Assembly (NCBI GenBank): GCA_033807775.1
Contig: CM066321.1
Span: 44,492,850 to 44,556,849, forward strand
DNA: 64,000 bases
Reading direction: 5' to 3'
Origin: Saussurea involucrata
Lineage: Eukaryota > Streptophyta > Magnoliopsida > Asterales > Asteraceae
Part shown: positions 33,501 through 45,148 of the stretch, one piece after another
Numbering within the stretch: position 1 is the stretch's first letter
How the letters are laid out: each line of letters starts with the position of its first letter
The notes under the pieces: model-generated
What the model saw: the letters and a program-made list of their open reading frames with translations, nothing else
What the model was told of the DNA's origin: nothing
Databases searched by the model: none
Made by a program: the position numbers and the translations under genes

Positions 33501-33887
33501 GGTAAACTAGTCAGTTGGACCTCCAAAAAGCAAAATTGTGTCTCAACAACCACTGCAGAAGCTGAATACGTTGCTGCTGCTAGCAGTTGTTCTCAGGTTT
33601 TATGGATGAAGACTCAGCTAAAAGACTACGGCCACATCCTATTCAAAATACCTATCTTCTGTGATTCCAAGAGTGCCATTGCTATCTCTGCCAATCCTGT
33701 GCAACACTCAAAAACCAAGCATATCGATATAAGGTACCATTTCTTGAAACATCATGTTGAATACGGTACAATCGAGATGCATTTCGTGCCCACAGAATAC
33801 CAACTCGCGGACTTATTCACCAAAGCTTTAGACGAGAAAAGATTCAATTTCTTGGTGGGTAAGTTAGAAATGATCAATTTGACGTAA
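30505..33887 (+). pseudogene. pol: Copia C pol: protease, integrase, reverse transcriptase, RNase H (broken)
   Basis: Protease is marked by YLDSGCSRHMIG near 30541. The GAG-pre-integrase domain follows (LWHNRFCHLNF, LCSACEMGKLRRA). A deletion or frameshift near 31060 removes the usual start of the integrase core. The core then shows SDNGTEF and QQNGVVERKN (the second D and the E). RT begins near 32370. The catalytic YVDD is destroyed: one base is missing near 32955, giving YVDE and then a stop. Other breaks are stops near 32433, 32799 and 33132, and a shift near 33393. RNase H ends with LADLFTKALDEKRFNFL. A Ser/Thr/Glu-rich linker (31750-32300) separates integrase and RT. Confidence 0.9.
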
Positions 33888-34313
33888 AAATCCTCTGTAA
33901 GTATAGCCTTATCTTCTGTAAATATGTATATATTTCTAATTATTTTTGCTTTAATTAATTTATTTCTGTATGTAAGTTCTCAATCTTAAATAGTTCTTAA
34001 AATCACAGAGCTTCTGTAAGTCTACTCAGAACCTCTGACAACCCCTACAGAACCTCTGGAAAATATGACCTACGTTCTATGCAAAACTTATCATTCTTTG
34101 ATCCAAGCATAGGTCAAGGGGGAGCAAAAGGAAAATTCCTGATCTATAGAGGTGATTAGATCAAGGGGGAGCAAAAAGGGATCCTGAAATGATCTACAGA
34201 GGTAAAACTTTCAAGGGAAAGCCAAAGAAGAATGTCAATGAATCTATATCGACAGAAGTCAGACATCACTGCCGAGAAAAGAAGAACCAAAAGGTATGTC
34301 TCTCGCACAAAAG
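33888..34313 (+). other. Copia C post-pol region, truncated
   Basis: Non-coding. It contains two TCAAGGGGGAGCAAAA polypurine-like stretches (near 34115 and 34161), four CAGAGG/CCTCTG words, and a donor-like AAGGTATGTCTCTC near 34293. It then passes directly into the Athila-1 PBS. There is no 3' LTR of C and no 5' LTR of Athila-1. Confidence 0.75.
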
Positions 34314-34318
34314 GTTTT

Positions 34319-34336
34319 TGGCGCCGTTGCCGGGGA
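34319..34336 (+). other. Athila-1 primer-binding site
   Basis: TGGCGCCGTTGCCGGGGA matches the 3' end of plant aspartate tRNA, the usual Athila primer. Upstream lies copia C sequence instead of an LTR end. Confidence 0.9.
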
Positions 34337-34414
34337 CTGGCGTGATTTTAAATCTCAAGACATTAGTTTTTGTTCGAGCCCGAGTAACTAGTTTTTCTAA
34401 GCTGTTCGTATTGT

Positions 34415-37400
34415 ATGCCACGGCGACAACTCGAACATTTGGTTCCAATAGATCTCGAAATAGAAAAAACGTTGCGAAAAACACGAAGAAGCAAGAAAAC
34501 AAATCGACAACCTCCTGTGATCCCCACTGTGAACATGGCTGCAGTACCGCCACCTATAGTGGAGACCACAATCACGATTGCCGATAACAAAGATCGAAAA
34601 ATACGGGACTATGCTACTTCCGGAGTTGGTGATTTAAGCTCCGGAATTTTGAGACCCAATATTGTTGCAACGCATTTTGAACTCAAACCGGTGATGTTTC
34701 AAATGATCCAAGCCATGGGTCAATTTGGAGGATCGCCATCTGAGGATCCGCACTCGCACTTAAAATCATTTTTAGAAATGACCGATTCCTTTCAATTGCA
34801 AGGTGTTAGTGATGAGGCATTAAGACTAAGGCTTTTCCCTTTTTCATTAAGGGACAAAGCAAAATCTTGGCTGAAAGCACATGCACCTCACTCGATAACC
34901 ACTTGGCAAGAACTTGCCGATAGATTTTTGCAAAAATACTTTCCTCCAACAAGGAATGTTAGATTTCGAAATGATATAATTTTATTTAGGCAAGAGGAAG
35001 ATGAGGCTGTTTCGGATGCATGGGAACGATTTAAAGATTTACTTCGAAAGTGCCCACATCATGGCATCCCACATTGCATCCAATTGGAGACCTTTTACAA
35101 TGGTCTTTCCAATGCAGCCAAAATCATCTTAGATGCAACAGCCGGTGGAACATTTACGAGTATGACTTACAACGAAGGATATCAAATCTTAGAAAAAGTG
35201 TCCAACAACAATACCGAATGGTCAAATCCGAGAGCACCCATGTCTAAGACCAACACCATAGATTCCGAAGCACTCAAAACCATGAATGCACAATTAGTGG
35301 CCTTGACAAAAATCGTTTTAAATCAAAATCGAGGCCAAGTCAATTCCGCAACCCATCTCGCTGATAACTGCTCCCTTTGTGGAGAGGAGCATGTTTTCGA
35401 CTATTGTCCAGCAAACCCCGAATCTGTTAATGTCATAGGGACCAACCAAAGGAACAACCCTTATTCGCAGACTTATAATCCAGGTTGGAGAAATCATCCG
35501 AATTTCTCTTGGTCCGGTAATCAAGGACTCCAACCCCAAGGACCGAGTCACATCCAGCAAAGACCATACAATCCCCCGGGATTTCAGCAACATCACAGTG
35601 GGCAATCCCCACATCACAGTGGGCAGTCCCCACAACCATACCAACCACGATCCAACCAACCAGCTGAGGCTCAACAATCGATCGAGTCGATTCTCAAAGG
35701 TTTTATGAATCAAACCCAAGCAGCCATTAGGAATATAGAGACCCAAGTAGGACAGCTAGCCGTTGAAGTTAAGAATAGACCACCAGGAACGTTACCGAGT
35801 GATGCCGAGCAAGCTAGAGTGATAGGAAAAGGACCAGAACATGTCAAGTCCATAACCTTAAGGAGTGGAAAGGATCTGAAAAATATCATTTTTGAATCTG
35901 ATGATTCGCCTCAAAAACCCACTGTGAGCACCACAGTGGGCACTCCTCAAGTCACTGTGATCCCCACAGTGGGGACCGACATCCCTGACCTTCCCACTTT
36001 TGGACCTGTCCCAAAGACTACTGTTCCAAAGCCAATACCACAGCAAACTCAGATTGACCCACGAAACATTCCATTTCCTCAAAGAATGAAGCCTAAAAAT
36101 GTCGATGTTCAGTTTAAAAAATTCTTAGACATTTTTAAGCAACTTCACATTAACACACCCTTGGTAGAAGCTCTCGAGCAGATGCCAAGCTATGTTAAAT
36201 TCTTAAAAGATATTTTGAACAAAAAGAGGAAGTAGGGTGAATTTGAAACTGTGGCTTTGACCGAAGAATGTAGTGCCCTCCTAACAAGCAAGATTCCACC
36301 TAAGTTGAAAGACCCGTGTAGTTTCACCATTCCATGCATTATAGGAGGACAAGAAGTAGGCCAAGCACTCTGTGATTTAGGAGCTAGTATCAACTTGATG
36401 CCTTTGTCCATTTTTAACAAGTTAGGGATTGGAGAGGCTAGACCCACAACCGTGACATTACAACTAGCCGACCGATCCATTGCCTACCCCAAGGGAAAAA
36501 TAGAAGACGTTTTGGTCCAAGTGGATAAATTTATCTTCCCCGCCGATTTTCTTGTTTTAGATTATGAGGCCGATAAAGAAATCCCAATCATCTTAGGACG
36601 TCCGTTTCTTGCAACCGGACGTACTTTGATCGATGTGCACAAAGGAGAACTCACGATGCGAGTTAATGACCAAGAGGTAACTTTTAATGTTTTCAAATCT
36701 CTCAAATATATAGACACCGAAGATTGTTTTGCCTTAAGTTCGATTTATGAAACCCACAATTTTGGCAATTTGCCCACAGTGGGGAGTACAGTTCCCACAG
36801 TGGGGATTGACAGTGAGCACTCTGAATCAGAGAGTAATGACACTTTTAAGGATGAGTGTAATGAAATGGTTGCAGCTTTTGAACCTTTGGACTTCAAAGA
36901 TAGAGATGTTCAATCCCCTTCAATAGAACAACCTCCCGAGTTAGAGCTTAAACCATTGCCTTCCCATTTAAAGTATGCTTATCTCGCTAAGGATAATAAA
37001 CTTCCCGTCATTATCTCTTCCAAACTTAGTGAGAAACAAGAACAACTTCTGATTGATTTGTTGATAAAGCATAAAGGAGCAATTGGTTGGACCATAGCGG
37101 ACATTCGAGGGATTAGCCCCTCTTTATGTCAACATAAGATTAACTTGGAGAGTGACCACCCGGGGAAAGTCCAACCCCAAAGAAGGTTGAACCCCATCAT
37201 GAAGGAGGTAGTTAAGAAAGAAGTCTTGAAATGGTTAGATGCCGGTATTATCTATCCCATTGCCAGTAGTAGTTGGGTGAGCCCCGTTCAATGTGTCCCT
37301 AAAAAGGGAGGAACAACAGTGGTCAGAAATGAAAAGAACGAACTCATTCCAACTAGGACTGTTACGGGATGGAGAATATGCATGGACTATAGGCAACTGA

Positions 37401-39853
37401 ATCTAGCAACAAAGAAAGACCATTTCCCGTTACCTTTTATTGATCAAATGCTTGATAGATTAGCGGGAAAGGAATTTTATTGTTTTCTAGATGGATACTC
37501 CGGATATAACCAAATCCACATCGCACCCGAAGACCAAGAAAAGACCACCTTTACTTGTCCATATGGTACTTTTGCATTCCGGAGAATGCCTTTTGGTTTA
37601 TGTAATGCTCCCGCTACTTTTCAACGCTGTATGATGGCCATTTTTACTGATATGATAGAAGATACCATAGAAGTTTTTATGGACGATTTTTCTGTGATCG
37701 GCACATCATTTGATAACTGTTTGAGGAATCTAGAAAAAAGTTTGGTGAGATGTGAAACCCACGACCTTATTCTAAATTGGGAAAAATGTCATTTCATGGT
37801 CGAAGAGGGCATCGTTTTGGGTCATGTTGTGTCGAAAAAGGGTTTGGAAGTTGATGAAGCAAAACTAGAAGTAATCTCCCAACTTCCCGAGCCCACAACG
37901 GTAAAAGGCATTCGCAGTTTTTTAGGTCACGCAGGTTTCTATAGGAGGTTCATAAAAGATTTTTCCAAAATAACTAAACCCCTATGTAACCTGCTGCAAC
38001 ATGAAAGAGAGTTTGTTTTTACCAAAGAATGTAGAAACGCATTTGAAATAATCAAAAAAGCCTTAGTTACTGCACCCATAGTGACCACTCCTGACTGGTC
38101 ACTCCCATTTGAAGTCATGTGTGACGCCAGCGATTGGGCTATAGGTGCAGTACTAGGCCAACGAAAGGATAAGATTTTTCATCCAATATACTATGCAAGC
38201 AAGACTTTGATCGAGGCTCAAATCAACTACACTGTAACCGAAAAAGAACTACTTGCAGTAGTTTTTGCTTTTGATCGTTTCAGGTCTTACTTAATTGGAG
38301 CAAAGGTCATAGTACACACCGATCACGCAGCCATCAAATATTTGATCAACAAGGCTGACTCTAAACCGAGGTTGATCAGATGGGTGCTGTTGCTGCAGGA
38401 ATTTGACCTCCAGATCGTCGACAGAAAAGGAACAAGCAATCAGGTTGCTGATCATCTGTCCAGGCTCGAGAAGACAGTGGGCACTGTTGACCCCACTCCT
38501 GACCCCACTCCGGTAAAAGAAACTTTTCCCGATGAACAATTATTATCTGCGCAACATCATAATGAAACTCCTTGGTATGCTGATATTGCAAACTTTTTAG
38601 CAAGTGGACTTAAGCCCCACGGGATGAGTGGACAACCATTCAAGAAATTTTTACACGACACACGACAATACGTTTGGGACGATCCCTTCTTGTACAAGAT
38701 AGGGGCGGACCAAATATTGAGGCGTTGTGTCCATGGGAGTGAACAACATCAAATACTCCATGGTTGTCACACATCCCACTACGGTGGCCACTTCGGTGGA
38801 AACCGTACCGCAGCAAAAATTTTGCAAAGTGGATTCTTTTGGCCCACTGTTTTTAAAGACTCATTTGAATTCGTGAAAAATTGTGAGCAATGTCAACGTA
38901 CGGGGAATATATCGCAAAGAAATGAAATGCCTCTTAACAACATTCTAGAGGTCGAACTTTTTGATGTATGGGGGATAGATTTTATGGGACCTTTTCCAAA
39001 TTCCAACAATAACTTTTACATCTTGGTTGCGGTAGATTATGTTTCAAAATGGGTAGAAGCCATTGCTTGTCACTCCAATGATGCTAACACTGTGGTGAAG
39101 TTCTTACACAAAAATATATTCACTCGCTTCGGAACACCACGAGCATTAATTAGTGACGAAGGCACCCATTTTGTAAACAAAGTCATGGCCTCGGTTCTTG
39201 CTAAATATGATATTCATCATAGAGTGGCCACCGCATACCACCCACAAACCAATGGGTTGGCCGAGCTTTCAAATCGTGAGATCAAGGGAATTTTGGAAAA
39301 AGTTGTTAAGCCACACCGTAAAGATTGGTCAATCAAACTCGATGATGCTCTTTGGGCCTATCGAACAGCCTATAAAACTCCTCTGGGAATGTCTCCATTC
39401 AAATTAGTTTTTGGCAAAGCTTGCCATTTACCGATTGAATTAGAGCACAAGGCGTTCTGGGCCCTTAAAGAGCTTAACATGAGTGAGGATGCCGCGGGAA
39501 TCAAAAGGAGTCTGCAAATACATGAGCTAGAGGAGTTGCGATATCACTCCTATGAGAATGCAAAGTTGTACAAGGAAAAGACCAAGATGTGGCACGATCG
39601 TCGAATCAACCATAGGGAGTTCATGGAAGGACAACAGGTACTATTGTTCAATTCCCGTCTCAAACTCTTTCCAGGTAAACTTAAATCAAGATGGACGGGA
39701 CCATACACCATTGTCAAGGTGAGTCCTTTCGGAACAGTGGAGTTGAAATCCCCACAATCGGGTCAAACCTTTAAAGTCAATGGGCAAAGGGTAAAGCATT
39801 TTTTGCATGAAAGTGCCCACATCCCTGCCCACTCTCCGCCTCGCTATGGTTAG
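34415..39853 (+). pseudogene. gag-pol: Athila-1 gag-pol with one nonsense codon
   Basis: One frame of about 1812 codons runs to 39853, interrupted only by TAG at 36233-36235, where copy 2 has TTG. The stop lies between the gag and protease parts. Seen in order: the gag domain (FLEMTDSFQLQGVS, WERFKDLLRKCPHHGIP), a CX2CX3HX4C finger (CSLCGEEHVFDYC), protease (LCDLGASINLMPL, IILGRPFL), RT with FMDD, RNase H (MCDASDWAIG, HTDHAAIKYL), integrase HHCC finger (HTSHYGGHFGG, CEQCQRTGN) and the DDE core. Gag alone could still be made from this copy. All other landmarks are as in copy 2. Confidence 0.93.
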
Positions 39854-40251
39854 AGAAATTCACAAACCGTTTGTAAATATTTTATTTCACTTATTTGTTG
39901 TCTTTTTATTATTTTTGGTCTTTTTAATTCTGCATGGTAGTTTGTTTTAATGTGTGTAGAAGAACGTGCCACCTTTTGAAGAAAAATCAAGGAAAGTACT
40001 TTGCAGTGGGGAAGGCTCAGGTCACTGCGCTCCCCACTCCCCACCTGACGAATGAAAGGACTATTTTTGGGGCCCAATGCTGACAAGCTTTCACCTTTTG
40101 CTGCCATCAAGTCTACTTTTAGGCCATGGTGTCATAGTTCATCATTTCCCAAGCAAAGCTATCATTGTCAATCCTCTCCCTCTCTCCTAAAACCGGCGGT
40201 TTCCCCCCAATTTTAAAAAGAAAACATTTCCAAAAACCACCTTAACCTCCT
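39854..40251 (+). other. Athila-1 spacer between gag-pol and third ORF
   Basis: Non-coding. It contains CAGTGGGG/CCCCACT words (39995-40050) and a pyrimidine-rich stretch before the third ORF. A spliced subgenomic mRNA or internal promoter would be needed to express ORF3; neither is proven here. Confidence 0.6.
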
Positions 40252-42411
40252 TTGCTTCCAAAATTTACCCAACAAACTTTCTCTTCTTCATTTCTCTCTC
40301 TACGAAAAACCCACCAGCAAAACCCTTCCAAAACCCTAAAAATGGCAAGAACCAAGAGAATGAACACCAACCCCGATGCACTCACACGTGCGGCCGTCCG
40401 CCGCAGGACCGCCGAGGAACAACCACCGGAAGCCGTCACCCGTGACCTGAACGAACCGCCACCGGACTCCGGCGAAAACCCGAACATCTCCGGTGCGGCC
40501 GACGAGGGTTCTTCAAAGCACGAAAGCCCAAAAGCTACTTCATCATCGCAAGTCTCAGACAACAGTATCACCCATTTCGAGACCGAGACACTTCTAGCCG
40601 AAGAAGAAGAGAGACGGTTAGCAGAGGAGTTCAAACAGAAAATGGAAGCCATTAGAAAAAGAAAGGAAGAGGTCGAGAGGAGGCGTCGAGAGGAAGAAGA
40701 AAGAATCAGAAAGGAAGAAGAGGAAAGAATCAAACGAGAGGAGGAAGAAAGATTAAAAAGAGAGGAGGAAGAGAGATTGAGGAGGGAAGAAGCCGCAAGA
40801 TTGGCTAGAGAGGAGGAGGAGCGATTGAAAGAGGAAGAACGAAAGAAGGATGAAGAAGCAAGGATATTCGAGCAGAAAAAGAAACAAGCAGAGGAGGAGT
40901 GTTTGGCTCGTGAGGAAGAAGAAAGACAGAAGATGATTAAGGAGCAGACTCAGACATTAGACATTCCCCAGAACAAAAATGCTGATAGTGTGGAGGATGT
41001 CCACACCACTGCCCACAGTGAAGAAACCCCAACCAGAGCACTCCAGAGGAACAGGGGAATGGTTACACGATCTGGTGCATCCAAGAAGGCATCGTCTGCA
41101 AAACCGAAAAGAAAAGCGTCGAGGAAAGGTAAGGGTATCGAACCCTCTTTAAGTTCTTCTTCTAGTGATACTAATACGGGAAGTGAACAAAACCTTTCTG
41201 AAAATCCACATCTGTCCACTGTGGGGACTGCTCATGCCCCCAGTGGGATACCGAGGCAATTCACTTCCCCAGCTGCTAGAACCCACTTTGAGTGTATTTA
41301 CACTCGGAAGTTGAATTTAGAGAGGGGTTTCGACCCCGACTTTGTAGAAGCAAATCCCTTTGTCAAAGATAAACTTGTAGCGCAAGATTGGGCAACCATT
41401 GCCACTGCCAATCGCCGCGCTAATGCATCATTAGTCCGAGAATTTTATGCTGAGGCCTCCCAAGCCAAAGAATCATTTGTTAAGATCAGAGGAAAGGTTG
41501 TGGACTTTACTCCAGGCAATATAAACCGAGTGTTAGGTAGAGGAGCTCCGGAACCTTGTGCTTTCGGACAGTTCCTGGCAAAGATGACTCCGGCTGATGA
41601 GGAATTGATTTTAAAAGAAATAGCAGTTGAGGGAAGGCCATGGAATCAGGATGGCCAAAGAAGGTGTCTATATGCTGGCAGCCTCACCACTGAGGCTGCT
41701 GTGTGGTTCCAATTCCTAAGGGCCTCGGTGGCCCCAACATCGCACGACACGACTCTCTCCATGCATAAGTGTGCCATGCTTTACTGCGTTCTCACTAAAA
41801 AGAAGATCAATCTGGGAATCATAATGCATGGTGCCATCCATCAGGCCAGAACACGAACCAAGGTAATCCTACCCCTTCCTTGCCTTATTACACTATTGCT
41901 AATAGATGCCGGAGTGCCCACAGCTGAAGAAGACCAGTGGATCATTTCCACGAAAAACATCAGTATTCAGACAATTAAGAAGATGAGAAGAGAGATAGGA
42001 GGCCCGTCTGTTGAGCCTGCCCAGGTACAGCCCAATGTGCGAATAGCCGACGAGCACATAGTGGGCACTGAAGTGCCCACTGTGGAGAAGAAGGGTACCC
42101 CACTCCATTCAACCGAGGCCGGATCATCAAGCAACCAAATGGGAGAGATTTTGGCAGCTTTAAAGAAGCTCACATACAGGATCGAGTTGCTGGAAAGTGA
42201 GCAGCGATATCAGAACCGGGCCACGCAGAAATTTTGGATGTATACAAGAGAACGAGATGAGGTGACGGGCCTGATGATGAAAGAGGCCAACCCAATGCTA
42301 GCTGCTCAGCTACCAGAATTCCCGAAAGATATCTGCCCGGTTAATGACAGTGAGGATGAGTTCGATGATGATGATGCGGATCTGTCACCGCAAGCCACCC
42401 AAACCCCGTGA
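40252..42411 (+). CDS. Athila-1 third ORF (env-like position, plant-transposon-protein domain)
   Basis: The 719-codon frame is open. A second ATG at 40342 (MARTKRMN) may be the true start. Residues about 110-230 form an extremely charged Glu/Arg/Lys coiled coil, then a Ser-rich basic linker. A conserved globular domain follows from about residue 345 (LERGFDPDFVEANPF, VDFTPGNINRVLG, AAVWFQFLRASVAPTSHD). A hydrophobic stretch (VILPLPCLITLLLI) could be a membrane segment or a buried helix. The C-terminus is acidic. There is no clear signal peptide, so a real envelope role is doubtful. Near 42312-42380 it differs sharply from copy 2. Confidence 0.85.
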   Translation: MLPKFTQQTFSSSFLSLRKTHQQNPSKTLKMARTKRMNTNPDALTRAAVRRRTAEEQPPEAVTRDLNEPPPDSGENPNISGAADEGSSKHESPKATSSSQVSDNSITHFETETLLAEEEERRLAEEFKQKMEAIRKRKEEVERRRREEEERIRKEEEERIKREEEERLKREEEERLRREEAARLAREEEERLKEEERKKDEEARIFEQKKKQAEEECLAREEEERQKMIKEQTQTLDIPQNKNADSVEDVHTTAHSEETPTRALQRNRGMVTRSGASKKASSAKPKRKASRKGKGIEPSLSSSSSDTNTGSEQNLSENPHLSTVGTAHAPSGIPRQFTSPAARTHFECIYTRKLNLERGFDPDFVEANPFVKDKLVAQDWATIATANRRANASLVREFYAEASQAKESFVKIRGKVVDFTPGNINRVLGRGAPEPCAFGQFLAKMTPADEELILKEIAVEGRPWNQDGQRRCLYAGSLTTEAAVWFQFLRASVAPTSHDTTLSMHKCAMLYCVLTKKKINLGIIMHGAIHQARTRTKVILPLPCLITLLLIDAGVPTAEEDQWIISTKNISIQTIKKMRREIGGPSVEPAQVQPNVRIADEHIVGTEVPTVEKKGTPLHSTEAGSSSNQMGEILAALKKLTYRIELLESEQRYQNRATQKFWMYTRERDEVTGLMMKEANPMLAAQLPEFPKDICPVNDSEDEFDDDDADLSPQATQTP

Positions 42412-43456
42412 ATGGTTTGTTTTAAAACAATGGTTTCGCTCTTTTGCTCACCAAAAACAATTTTATTTTGTTTGGTTGATCTTTTTGTGCCTATGGCTAG
42501 GCATTGACACTATTTGCTGTTTTAACTTTTTAAATATCGATGCATGAAAATCCTACCGGTAGGTAGGTACTTTTGGGTACTAACGTATTGATTGTTTGAA
42601 TGCTTGTTTGACATCGTTTCCATTTCAAGGTACAACTTTCGGCTTCCAACTTAAAAAGGTCCCTTTTGTAAGTACGAATCTCAACTTGTCCCGTGAAATG
42701 ATTTAGGCCATTTTTCGCATCTAAACACGATTTTTTTTTTACCCCAAACCACCACCCTTGTTCGTTATTTCAATGTCACAGTGGGGACACTGTGAGATTT
42801 TAAGTTTGAGGTGGGAACTTCCAGAGTGACCTCCAGTTTGCTCACAGTGAGGACACTGTGAAGTCCAAGTTTGAGGTGGGTAAGCCGTACCCCCCTCCCA
42901 AAAAAAAAAAAGAGAAAACACAAAAATACAAAAACAGAAGAAAATCGGAGTAGCACTAACAAAATTGATGGTGTGCCTTTTCTGGACCATCAAAGTGCTC
43001 ACTCCCAGAAAACGATGGTGTGCCTATTCTGGACCATCAGAATACCCACCCTCACAAAAAATAGCCATACTCATTATATCCAAATAAAGCCTGAAAGTGT
43101 ACGTTCTTATCATAGCAAAATACTAAACACCCACTTCTTGAAATAAAAATCTCAAAGCGAGATCTTCGGTCCATGTTTGGAAATTTTTGCCAAAACCCTT
43201 GGGAAAAGATTCAAAGCCATAAACCCTTCAAACCCAAGAAAGCCCTATTGATCAAAAGGTAAACAAGGGAAAGGTTTCGTCAAACACAAAAGTGAAATTT
43301 TCAAGTTTGGAACCGAAGGAAGTATCGAAGGAAGGAGATCAACGCCCATTCAAGTCAAGAAATATGTAAGTCCCTCAAAGACCTTTTATGCATTATGTTT
43401 CATTTTATTTCTTTCTTTTTATTACTTGGGGACAAGTAATGATTTAAGTTTGAGGT
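42412..43456 (+). other. Athila-1 3' untranslated region with hairpins and repeats
   Basis: Two hairpins CACAGTGGGGACACTGTG (near 42776) and CACAGTGAGGACACTGTG (near 42843) are each followed by an AAGTTTGAGGTGGG block. The same AAGTTTGAGGT occurs a third time directly before the LTR (near 43446). A near-duplicate ATGGTGTGCC..TTCTGGACCATCA occurs at about 42967 and 43014. An A-run with GAAAACACAAAAATAC lies near 42900. No gene. Confidence 0.7.
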
Positions 43457-45046
43457 TGTGATAACTCTATTTTTAGAGTTATTATTTCCATTTATTTTCC
43501 ACTTTATTTTGTCAATTTTAGCCATTTCACTTCTAAAAACCCCCATTCTTGGTATGATTTACGAAAACGAGCAAAAGGAGTGAACCATGGTCTTTAATAA
43601 ATTATTTGGGGAAGTTTTGGGTGTTTTCTCGATTTTTCATCCGCAGTGACGTATACAATGCCCACTCCGGTTCCCCACTCTTCGAGCTGATCAAAAAGAA
43701 ATCAAAAAGAAACTTTTAGTTGGGATCTAATTTTCTGGAGGAGGAAGGTTCATATGGCAGAGAAATGGCTGGAGAAGTACAAGGTAGTTCTCATTGAAGA
43801 TAGCATCAAGTACACCTCTTTGTACTTGGAGATTGACTTGGAGAAGGGACCATTGGATAAAAGAATTGCACAAGGAGCTGAATTCTGCCACAACTCAGCA
43901 GTCTTTACCCATTGGAAGACCCACCTCTTTTGTGTAATACCCAACTCCTTCTCCTAGTATATAAAGGAGCACTTGGGTGCCATTAAATGCATGCTTGGTT
44001 ATCATCCTTGAATACTTTTAGTCTCAAATTCTCTCAACTACCACATTAGCTTTAGTCTTTTATTTACTGCAGTAACTAGCTTTAATTTTCAGTAATTTAC
44101 TTTCTTAGTTTAAATTGTAGTTCGTATTACACAGTGCAGGGACGACTTCTCGTTCCCCACTGTGAGCAGTTAATTCAAGTCACTTTCAGTTTTATTATGT
44201 GCAAATCTTCATCTTTTGTTTTCTTTACTTCGGAAATGTTAGGCTAAACATCCTTTGGGATGTAGGAAGGAGAAGTACCTGGATTTTATCAAAAATGCTT
44301 GAGTAATCTTTATACTTAGAATATTTGTTGTTTTGGTCTTTCATTCTCGATATTTACCCAAGGATGCGAACAAGCTGATCACTTGCAAGGATCTAAAGTC
44401 TAGTTCTTAACTTAGAAATAAGTAGAGCGCAGTGACACGAGCTTGAATGATGCTAGGGGATTCGAAAGAATTCTTTTGACACTTACGAAAGTGAGGTCGG
44501 CACAGTGAGCTAATCTCTGCCCACTGGAGTAGTAGGCAAGCTAATTTGTGTATTAAAAACACTTAGAGTATTTGTCTCTACACATTCCATCGAGGCCTGA
44601 AAAGGTCCATTTAGAGATTACCATTGACAAAACAACAAGTACTAAGAGTATGGGATTTTTATCTAACGGTGTGAGTATTTTGTAACCGGGCTTTTCTAGC
44701 GAAAATGTCCACCACGAATACGAGGATCACTCTAAGGACCGAGTATTTGAGATAAAATTTAGGGAAAATCCAACCTACATTCCTCCTTTTTAGCATTTAG
44801 TAAATCGTTTCAAGTAGCTATTTTACCAAACCAAACCAAAGTATTATTTTCCTCTCTATTTGAAACTTGTAAAAGGAGCTCATAAGAACCGTATTGTCTT
44901 GATTGTCCAGTCTCTGTGGATTCGATTCTGGTATTTTACCAACTATTACTTGCTGTAACGATCATAGTGGACAGTGTACACTTGCACTTCCCACTGTGGA
45001 CAGTTTGCAACCCACTGCGATTAAAACACACATTTCGCACGTATCA
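43457..45046 (+). repeat. Athila middle LTR (3' LTR of copy 1 and 5' LTR of copy 2)
   Basis: 1590 bp, TGTGATAACT...CACGTATCA. TATA box TATATAAA at 43958-43965. It differs from the right-hand LTR at three positions that I found (43658, 44090, 44205). A 67-codon ORF in the LTR (43754-43957) has no recognised function. It carries several CACAGTG/CACTGTG words. Confidence 0.95.
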
Positions 45047-45052
45047 AGTTTT

Positions 45053-45070
45053 TGGCGCCGTTGCCGGGGA
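45053..45070 (+). other. Athila-2 primer-binding site
   Basis: TGGCGCCGTTGCCGGGGA, Asp-tRNA type, six bases after the LTR end. Confidence 0.93.
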
Positions 45071-45148
45071 CTGGCGTGATTTTAAATCTCAAGACATTAG
45101 TTTTTGTTCGAGCCCGAGTAACTAGTTTTTCTAAGCTGTTCGTATTGT

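Larger units (their letters stand above)
19318..34313 (+). mobile_element. Ty1/Copia LTR retrotransposon C (split by element G, 3' end lost)
   Basis: Order: 5' LTR, PBS, gag start, insertion of G (20721-27789), rest of gag, protease, integrase, RT, RNase H, post-pol region. It then stops at the Athila-1 primer-binding site near 34314, so the extra ORF (if it had one) and the 3' LTR are missing. The element is inactive, with several stops and frameshifts. It is strongly enriched in CAGAGG/CCTCTG, both in LTR and coding parts. Confidence 0.85.
34314..45046 (+). mobile_element. Athila-type Ty3/Gypsy element 1 (5' LTR missing, shares its 3' LTR with copy 2)
   Basis: Starts at the PBS with no LTR before it, then gag-pol, a third ORF, a long 3' untranslated region and an LTR (43457-45046). 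Copy 2 begins in that same LTR. The Asp-tRNA PBS, the downstream third ORF with a plant-transposon-protein domain, and long LTRs starting TGTGATAAC fit the Athila lineage. Copies 1 and 2 are offset by about 10,730 bases and are nearly identical. Confidence 0.92.

Noticed and set aside
40242..40733. 163-codon minus-strand ORF opposite Athila ORF3
   Set aside because: Shadow of the real frame; Ser-rich translation of the antisense strand.
40252..42411. Athila ORF3 as a true viral envelope gene
   Set aside because: No signal peptide, cleavage site or clear C-terminal anchor; one hydrophobic stretch inside a globular domain is not enough.
43754..43957. 67-codon ORF in the Athila LTR
   Set aside because: Short, no domain, overlaps the TATA region; retained only as a note.
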